This document shows positions 23,099-28,272 of a DNA stretch of 28,272 bases, piece by piece (positions within the stretch are counted from its first letter, which is position 1; the number at the start of each line of letters is the position of its first letter). Under the pieces are notes generated by a model. The model did no database searches and was not told the origin of the DNA. It worked only from the letters and a program-made list of their open reading frames with translations. The DNA is taken from positions 1-28,272 of the forward strand of contig CALNBM010000013.1 in assembly GCA_937874195.1 (NCBI GenBank), written 5' to 3'. Position numbers and translations under genes: made by a program. This DNA comes from an uncultured Clostridia bacterium (GTDB taxonomy: Bacteria > Bacillota > Clostridia > Christensenellales > UBA1242).

Positions 23099-25723
23099 TT
23101 ACATACTTTCAGAGATAACAGCTTGAGCAGCAGCTAATCTTGCAATAGGCACTCTATATGGTGAACAACTCACATAGTTAAGACCGATTTTATGGGCAAA
23201 CTTAACACTTGCCGGATCTCCGCCATGCTCTCCGCAAATTCCGCATTTTAGCGTTGGTTTTGCGCCTCTACCCAAAGAAACGGCTTTTCTCATAAGGTAA
23301 CCAACACCTTCTTCATCAACTCTAACAAACGGGTCGCTTTCAAAAATTCTTTTAAAATAGTATTCTTTTAAAAACTTTGCTGCGTCGTCACGGCTAAATC
23401 CATAAGTCATTTGCGTTAAATCGTTTGTGCCAAATGAGAAGAAATCTGCTTCTTTTGCAATTTTATCAGCAGTTATTGCAGCACGAGGAATTTCAATCAT
23501 TGTTCCGACAGTATAGTCCACCTGCATGCCTACTTCTTCCATTAATTCTTTTGCAGTTGCATGAATAATATCTTTTATATATTGAAGTTCTTTTACATCG
23601 CCAATTAGTGGAACCATAAGTTCAGGACAAACTGGTGTTCCCTCTTTTTTGCAATCAAGGGCGGCTCCTAGCATTGCCCTGGTTTGCATGCGAGCAAGTT
23701 CGGGAATAACTATTGCAAGTCGGCAACCTCTAAAGCCCATCATTGGGTTAAACTCTTTCAACTCTTCAATAACATGTTTCAATTCTGCTGTTGTTTTTCC
23801 AAGGTCTTTAGCAATTTCTGCAATATCTTTTTCGGCTGTTGGAAGAAACTCATGAAGTGGCGGGTCAATATATCTAATTGTGCATGGTTTTCCGTTTAGT
23901 TCTTTAAATAGTTTGTAAAAATCGCCTTTTTGCATTGGCAAAAGTTTACCTAATGCTTTTTCGCGCTCTTCTAAATTAGTTGCCACAATCATTTCACGAA
24001 TTGCTTTAATTCTGTCTTTTTCAAAGAACATGTGTTCGGTTCGGCAAAGCCCAATTCCCACTGCACCAAGTTGAATTGCACGACGAGCGTCTTTTGCAGT
24101 GTCAGCATTTGCTCTAACTTTTAATTTGGTATATTCGTCTACCCAAGCCATGATAGTTGCAAAGTCACCAGAAATGCTAGCTTCTTCTGTTTCGATTTTT
24201 TCGCCGTAAACATTACCTAGCGTTCCGTCAATAGAAATATAATCGCCTTCTTTAAAACTTTTATTATTTATGGTTACAACTTTGTTTTTCTCGTCAATTT
24301 TTAAACCTTCACAACCAGCCACACACGCAATCCCCATTCCGCGTGCTACTACTGCTGCATGAGAAGTCATACCACCTGTTGCTGTTAGAACTCCAGTGGC
24401 TGCTGCCATGCCTTCAATGTCTTCTGGACTAGTTTCCGTTCTAACTAAAATAGTTTGGATTTTTCTTTCAGCACATTTCATTGCTTGTTTAGGAGATATA
24501 GAGATTATACCACATCCCGCACCCGGACTTGCTGCCAAGCCATGTGATAGAACTTTAGCTTTTTTAAGAGCATCTTGTTTGAAGGTTGGGTGAAGTAAAC
24601 TATCCAAACTCCTTGGTTCAATCTTCATAAGCGCTTCTTTTTTGCTAATTTTGCCTTCACTAACAAGGTCTATTGCAATTTTTAAAGCAGCAGTTGCAGT
24701 TCTTTTTCCATTTCTGGTTTGAAGCATATAAAGTTTGCCATTTTCAATGGTGAACTCCATATCTTGCATATCTTTATAGAAATCTTCTAATTTATCACAA
24801 ATATCAACAAATTCTTTAAAAACTGCCGGATTTTGTTTCTCAAGTTCTATTATAGGATTAGGAGTTCTTATTCCCGCAACAACATCTTCGCCTTGAGCAT
24901 TCATTAAATATTCGCCAAATAACGCTTTTTCGCCCGTTGCTGGGTTTCTTGTAAACGCAACACCTGTTCCGCTTTCATCACCCATATTCCCAAACACCAT
25001 GCTTTGAATGTTTACTGCTGTTCCCCACTCTGCTGGGATATCGTTCATTCGCCTGTAAGCGATAGCCCTTTCATTGTTCCAACTTCTAAAAACCGCCTTA
25101 ACTGCTTCAATTAATTGAACATTTGGTTGTTCTGGAAATTCTTCGCCTTTATGTTTAGCATAAATTTTTTTAAATTTTATAACAAGATTCTTTAAATCTA
25201 AGTCGTTTAAATCAGTGTCTTTTGTAACACCTTTTGCAACTTTAATTTTGTCCATTTCATCTTCAAATAACTCGCGTTTAATACCCATAACAACATCCGC
25301 AAACATTTGAATAAATCGCCTATAACTATCATACGCAAACCTTACATTACCAGTTAGCGTTGCAAGTCCTTCAACCACTTTATCGTTAAGTCCAAGGTTT
25401 AAAATGGTGTCCATCATACCCGGCATGCTTGCTCTAGAACCTGAACGAACAGAAACCAATAACGGATTTTTAGCATCGCCAAAAACTTTGCCTGTTTCAC
25501 TTTCAATCTTTTTTAATGCAACAAATATTTGTTTCTCAACCTCTGGGGTTAACTTTTCACCATCTACATAATACTTATTACAAGCTTCTGTTGTAACAGT
25601 AAATCCTTGTGGAACAGGTAGTCCAAGGCTAGTCATTTGAGATAGGTTTGCACCTTTTCCCCCAAGCAGATTTTTCATATCTGCACTGCCTTCTTTAAAT
25701 AAATAAACGAATTTTTTCTGCAT
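23099..25723 (-). CDS. ppdK: Pyruvate, phosphate dikinase
   Basis: Interconverts pyruvate + ATP + Pi and PEP + AMP + PPi. In anaerobes it often runs in the glycolytic direction with PPi. From the ATG at 25723 it has 874 residues, the exact family length. An upstream frame to 25825 would add 34 residues lacking homology, while AGGAGAG lies six bases before 25723. Domains in order: nucleotide-binding (VYLFKEG, GGKGANLSQM, SVRSGSRASMPGMMDTILNLG, AVFRSWNNERA, QTRNGKRTA); phosphohistidine domain with the catalytic His in GGMTSHAAVVARGMG near residue 455; and PEP/pyruvate barrel with GLCRTEHMFF, GFRGCRL, GTMIEIPRAA, SFGTNDLTQMTYGFSRDDA and the catalytic Cys in KCGICGEHGGDP near residue 830. It is a single-gene unit with its own promoter and terminator. 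The PPDK regulatory kinase gene is not in the window. Confidence 0.98.
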   Translation of the reverse strand: MQKKFVYLFKEGSADMKNLLGGKGANLSQMTSLGLPVPQGFTVTTEACNKYYVDGEKLTPEVEKQIFVALKKIESETGKVFGDAKNPLLVSVRSGSRASMPGMMDTILNLGLNDKVVEGLATLTGNVRFAYDSYRRFIQMFADVVMGIKRELFEDEMDKIKVAKGVTKDTDLNDLDLKNLVIKFKKIYAKHKGEEFPEQPNVQLIEAVKAVFRSWNNERAIAYRRMNDIPAEWGTAVNIQSMVFGNMGDESGTGVAFTRNPATGEKALFGEYLMNAQGEDVVAGIRTPNPIIELEKQNPAVFKEFVDICDKLEDFYKDMQDMEFTIENGKLYMLQTRNGKRTATAALKIAIDLVSEGKISKKEALMKIEPRSLDSLLHPTFKQDALKKAKVLSHGLAASPGAGCGIISISPKQAMKCAERKIQTILVRTETSPEDIEGMAAATGVLTATGGMTSHAAVVARGMGIACVAGCEGLKIDEKNKVVTINNKSFKEGDYISIDGTLGNVYGEKIETEEASISGDFATIMAWVDEYTKLKVRANADTAKDARRAIQLGAVGIGLCRTEHMFFEKDRIKAIREMIVATNLEEREKALGKLLPMQKGDFYKLFKELNGKPCTIRYIDPPLHEFLPTAEKDIAEIAKDLGKTTAELKHVIEELKEFNPMMGFRGCRLAIVIPELARMQTRAMLGAALDCKKEGTPVCPELMVPLIGDVKELQYIKDIIHATAKELMEEVGMQVDYTVGTMIEIPRAAITADKIAKEADFFSFGTNDLTQMTYGFSRDDAAKFLKEYYFKRIFESDPFVRVDEEGVGYLMRKAVSLGRGAKPTLKCGICGEHGGDPASVKFAHKIGLNYVSCSPYRVPIARLAAAQAVISESM

Positions 25724-25756
25724 AATTTCTCTCCTAATAATTTCATTACAATTTAA

Positions 25757-25785
25757 AGTATAAAGTAAAAACCCTTTTAAAACAA
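25757..25785 (-). promoter_or_regulatory. Sigma-A promoter of ppdK
   Basis: Minus strand: -35 TTGTTT (25785-25780), 17-base spacer, -10 TATACT (25762-25757). It predicts a leader of about 27 bases carrying the AGGAGAG site. Confidence 0.6.
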
Positions 25786-26275
25786 CTGTTTTTTCCACAC
25801 ATTTTGAAAAATATTGAAGTTTCAAGCTTAAAAAAAATTAAAAAAATAAGCAGTATTTTTTTAGCACTTAAAAAGTTTAAAGTTATAAAACGAAAAAAGT
25901 TTAAGATTAATCTTTTTACATATAAATTTTAGGTTTAAAAGTGTGCTTTATAAATATATAATCAAAAATAAACTAAAAGTTGTTTTAAAAATATAAATTT
26001 TTAAATATATTTAAAATTACTGTATTTTATAAAACATACAATTTTTAGTGTGTGTGTAAAATAATTGTCTTATATGTTCCTATAAAACCATTGTCTTTAT
26101 TATATACTATAAAACCATTGTCCTTATTTGTACTATAAAATCATTGTCTTTATATCTACTTTACAGGTAATAATTTTAATCATGCTTTTGTCCCATAAAA
26201 ACTTATTATAACTTATTTTCGCTCATTTCCGCTTGATAAAGGTTTAAACATAGTATTATCGTTATAACTTCATAT
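25786..26275. other. Repeat-bearing intergenic region, ~490 bp
   Basis: AT-rich spacer between the ppdK promoter and recO with no gene seen. It contains the 26-bp tandem repeats at 26056-26158. No terminator for recO was found. Confidence 0.5.
26056..26158. repeat. Tandem 26-bp repeats (3 good units plus 1 diverged)
   Basis: Units at 26080-26106, 26107-26132 and 26133-26158 each begin CTATAAAAYCATTGTCYTTAT. A diverged unit (26056-26079) precedes them. Unit lengths are 27, 26 and 26. On the minus strand the core reads GACAATGGTTTTATAG. The arrangement resembles the multiple terminal repeats of IS21-type elements, but no transposase is present, so that origin is speculative. Confidence 0.8.
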
Positions 26276-27004
26276 TTAATTCAAAACATATCCCAAATAA
26301 TCTTTTAAAGTTTTCAATAGTTCCCCTGCTACTATTTGTTTTACCTTAATATTTTTCAATTTTGCAGGAGTTGTATTATTAATGATTTTGAGATATGCGA
26401 ATTCTTGTTTTTTTAATCCTATTTCTTGAACATTAAAATCATTTTTTTCAAAAGATAAACAATTTTCACATATTAGTCCGCCATGGACTAAACTTAAATT
26501 TCCATTATATAATTTTGCTTCACACTTTGAGCAAGTGGAAAAATCTAGTGCGTAACCCAAGCAATCTAAAAATCGCAAGATAAATTGTGCAACCACAACC
26601 TGAGCAGACGCGTTATCATAAGTTATTGCTTTTAAACAATTAATAAAACTAATAAATAACTGCTCGCTAACCATACCCGATTTTATGTAGTTATTGCATA
26701 ATTTTAACATATACGATGCTTCTATAAAATTATCGTAGTTCTCTGTTAGTTCAAAAAAATTATCGATAGCACTCACTTGCGTAACAATAAAAAAATCACC
26801 CTTTTTAACAAGTTCAAAAACCGCAAAACAAAAAGGCTGACTAGCATATTTTAATTTAGAATTAGCACCGTTTACACCTTTTAACAGCGCAGAAATTTTG
26901 CCCAACTCCAGCGAGAAAATCGTTATCAATTTATCTTTTTCTCTATAGTTAGACCCGCCAATAACTACGCCTGTTACTCGATATTCTTCCGCACTACTCA
27001 TCAT
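26276..27004 (-). CDS. recO: DNA repair protein RecO
   Basis: A recombination mediator that loads RecA onto SSB-coated single-stranded DNA with RecR. The 242 residues show the N-terminal OB fold (VTGVVIGGSNYREKDKLITIFSLELGKISALLKGVNG, family: GiVLxxxxyxExdkxxxlfTxxxGkxxxxakGaR) and QPFCFAVFELVKKGDFFIVTQ. They also have a helical middle and a four-Cys zinc site (CSKCEAKLYNG ... GGLICENC, about 160-185). The start overlaps the end of era by 11 bases, or 8 if the second ATG is used; both are plausible. era-recO is a conserved Firmicute pair. The glyQS genes that often follow are absent. Confidence 0.94.
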   Translation of the reverse strand: MMSSAEEYRVTGVVIGGSNYREKDKLITIFSLELGKISALLKGVNGANSKLKYASQPFCFAVFELVKKGDFFIVTQVSAIDNFFELTENYDNFIEASYMLKLCNNYIKSGMVSEQLFISFINCLKAITYDNASAQVVVAQFILRFLDCLGYALDFSTCSKCEAKLYNGNLSLVHGGLICENCLSFEKNDFNVQEIGLKKQEFAYLKIINNTTPAKLKNIKVKQIVAGELLKTLKDYLGYVLN

Positions 27005-27872
27005 AACCTAAATTTTTTAAATGGGTTTTATTATCTCTCCACTCTTCCCTAACTTTAACAAATAATTGCAATAGCACTTTCTTTTTTAATAATTCTTCTA
27101 TATCAACTCTGCTAAGCGTACCAATTTCTTTTAGCATACTGCCATTTTTACCAATAATAATTTGTTTGTGGCTTTTCTTTTCGCAAATGATATCTGCAGA
27201 TATAACGCATATTTCCGCTTTTTCTCTAAATTCAATTATTTCAACTGCAATGCCGTGTGGCACTTCTTCACGCAGTCTCCAAAGTAATTTTTCACGAATT
27301 GTTTCGCTGACTAAAAATGAAACTGGCTTATCGGTGTAGATATCGTCTTCATAATACTTAATATTGTCGTTTAGTTTGGATTTTATTTTTTTTAATAATA
27401 GATTAATATTTTTGCCTTTATGAGCAGAGATAGGAATAATATCTTTAATATTTTCTAGCGAATTAAACACCTCTAACTGCGGAAATAGTAATTCTTCTTT
27501 TGCAATGTCAGTTTTTGTTATAATAAGCATCACATTTTCTTTATCAAACTTTCTTACCATTTCAACATCTTTTTCGTAAATTTTTTTGCTTCCGTCAATT
27601 AAAAATAAAACAATGTCAACATCACTAATTGCACTATTAATGCTAGTTTGCATAAACTCATCAAGTTTAGTTTTGCTCGCGTGAATACCGGGAGTATCAA
27701 TAAAAATTATTTGATATTCCTCATCATTTAATATTCCTATTATTTTGTTTCGTGTGGTTTGTGGTTTAGGCGAAATAATTGAAACCTTTTCTTTAATAAG
27801 AGTGTTGAGAAGTGTGCTTTTCCCCACATTTGGTTTGCCAATTATTGAAACGAATCCCGATTTAAAGTTCAT
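26994..27872 (-). CDS. era: GTPase Era
   Basis: An essential GTPase that binds 16S rRNA near its 3' end and helps 30S subunit maturation. The 292 residues contain G1 GKPNVGKST (12-20), G2 PQTTRNKI, G3 DTPGIH (about 59-64), G4 ITKTD (about 120-124; the usual NKxD is TKTD) and G5 PISAHKG. The C-terminal KH domain follows with IIIGKNGSMLKEIG. The ATG has AAAGGGAA upstream. It is probably first in an era-recO transcript; the promoter is not clearly visible in the ~85 bp before the repeat array begins. Confidence 0.97.
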   Translation of the reverse strand: MNFKSGFVSIIGKPNVGKSTLLNTLIKEKVSIISPKPQTTRNKIIGILNDEEYQIIFIDTPGIHASKTKLDEFMQTSINSAISDVDIVLFLIDGSKKIYEKDVEMVRKFDKENVMLIITKTDIAKEELLFPQLEVFNSLENIKDIIPISAHKGKNINLLLKKIKSKLNDNIKYYEDDIYTDKPVSFLVSETIREKLLWRLREEVPHGIAVEIIEFREKAEICVISADIICEKKSHKQIIIGKNGSMLKEIGTLSRVDIEELLKKKVLLQLFVKVREEWRDNKTHLKNLGYDE

Positions 27873-27956
27873 TAATATTCCCTTTATTACTCTTTATTTT
27901 TATTAGCGTTTTTTTATTCTTATTATTTTATCATTTTTTTGATTTGATTAAATTAC

Positions 27957-28272
27957 AGTTTTTTAAGTTTTGCTTTTATGAAACCTCGTATCTGCACTTT
28001 TTTCTTTTGTATTTTCGTATTAATATAATTACTTTTGAATTAATTTATTGTTTTGCTTGTTTGCCAGTTTTTTAAGTTTTGCTTTTATGAAAACTCGTAT
28101 CTGCACTTTTTTTCTTTTGTATTTTCGTATTAATATAATTACTTTTGAATTAATTTATTGTTTTGCTTGTTTGCCAGTTTTTTAAGTTTTGCTTTTATGA
28201 AAACTCGTATCTGCACTTTTTTTCTTTTGTATTTTCGTATTAATATAATTACTTTTGAATTAATTTATTGTT
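27957..28272. repeat. ~110-bp tandem repeat array running off the window
   Basis: Units begin with AGTTTTTTAAGTTTTGC at 27957 (109 bp), 28066 (110 bp) and 28176 (97 bp, cut by the window edge). Units 2 and 3 are identical over the 97 visible bases. Unit 1 differs by one substitution and one missing T in a T-run. The unit is non-coding and lies about 85 bp upstream of era. Confidence 0.95.

Noticed and set aside
26056..26158. CRISPR array
   Set aside because: The 26-bp units are directly adjacent with no spacers.
27957..28272. CRISPR array
   Set aside because: The whole 110-bp unit is repeated, with no unique spacers between short repeats, and there are no cas genes.

Overview
The window is strongly AT-rich. 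It reads as chromosomal DNA of a low-GC Firmicute (Bacillota, Clostridia-like), most likely an uncultured anaerobe. The basis is the set of housekeeping genes and their order: era-recO-(ppdK)-dnaG-rpoD-trmK-C4 zinc ribbon, lepA-hemW, yqeY, and acpS next to a mazF-type toxin. Pyruvate,phosphate dikinase, AGGAGG-type ribosome binding sites and several TTG/GTG starts agree with this. The standard genetic code fits. Nearly all host genes lie on the minus strand, and many intergenic gaps are 400-680 bp, which is long for a bacterium. No tRNA, rRNA or CRISPR array was recognised.

Layout. (1) 1-~1500: a phage fragment on the plus strand, with a zinc-binding terminase small subunit and the first ~110 residues of a terminase large subunit. 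It breaks abruptly into the 3' end of a minus-strand cardiolipin-synthase-like gene. (2) ~1456-4856: a minus-strand run from a clear sigma-A promoter through yqeY and an orphan diadenylate-cyclase-like (DAC) protein to a membrane PLD-like protein that has lost His and Lys of both HKD motifs. (3) 5255-7545: YigZ, RecX, AcpS, an unrecognised 84-residue protein overlapping mazF (a candidate antitoxin of unusual type), and MazF. (4) 7946-9609: a zinc-ribbon/TM2 membrane protein and mnmA. (5) 9610-11700: a PAP2 phosphatase in a repeat-rich setting, then hsp20 with a strong promoter and a half-degenerate CIRCE operator. (6) 11800-16280: class II aldolase (plus strand), hemW and lepA. (7) 16727-17659: a GDPD-fold protein lacking most catalytic residues, then 680 bp with several hairpins. 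(8) 18341-22506: the dnaG-rpoD-trmK-zinc-ribbon operon. (9) 23099-25785: ppdK with its own promoter. (10) 26056-26158: 26-bp tandem repeats. (11) 26276-27872: era-recO. (12) 27957-28272: a ~110-bp tandem repeat running off the window edge.

How the parts fit. Most genes are core informational or housekeeping functions: replication priming, primary sigma factor, translation, tRNA modification, recombination repair, GTPase-dependent ribosome maturation, glycolysis and the pyruvate/PEP interchange. The less ordinary material is the DAC-like protein upstream of a degenerate membrane PLD protein, the non-canonical mazF partner, the second degenerate phospholipid-type enzyme (GDPD), the phage/host junction, and several unexplained repeats. 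I did not find a clear large new defence system. The best candidates for something undescribed are the DAC/PLD-like pair and the mazF partner.
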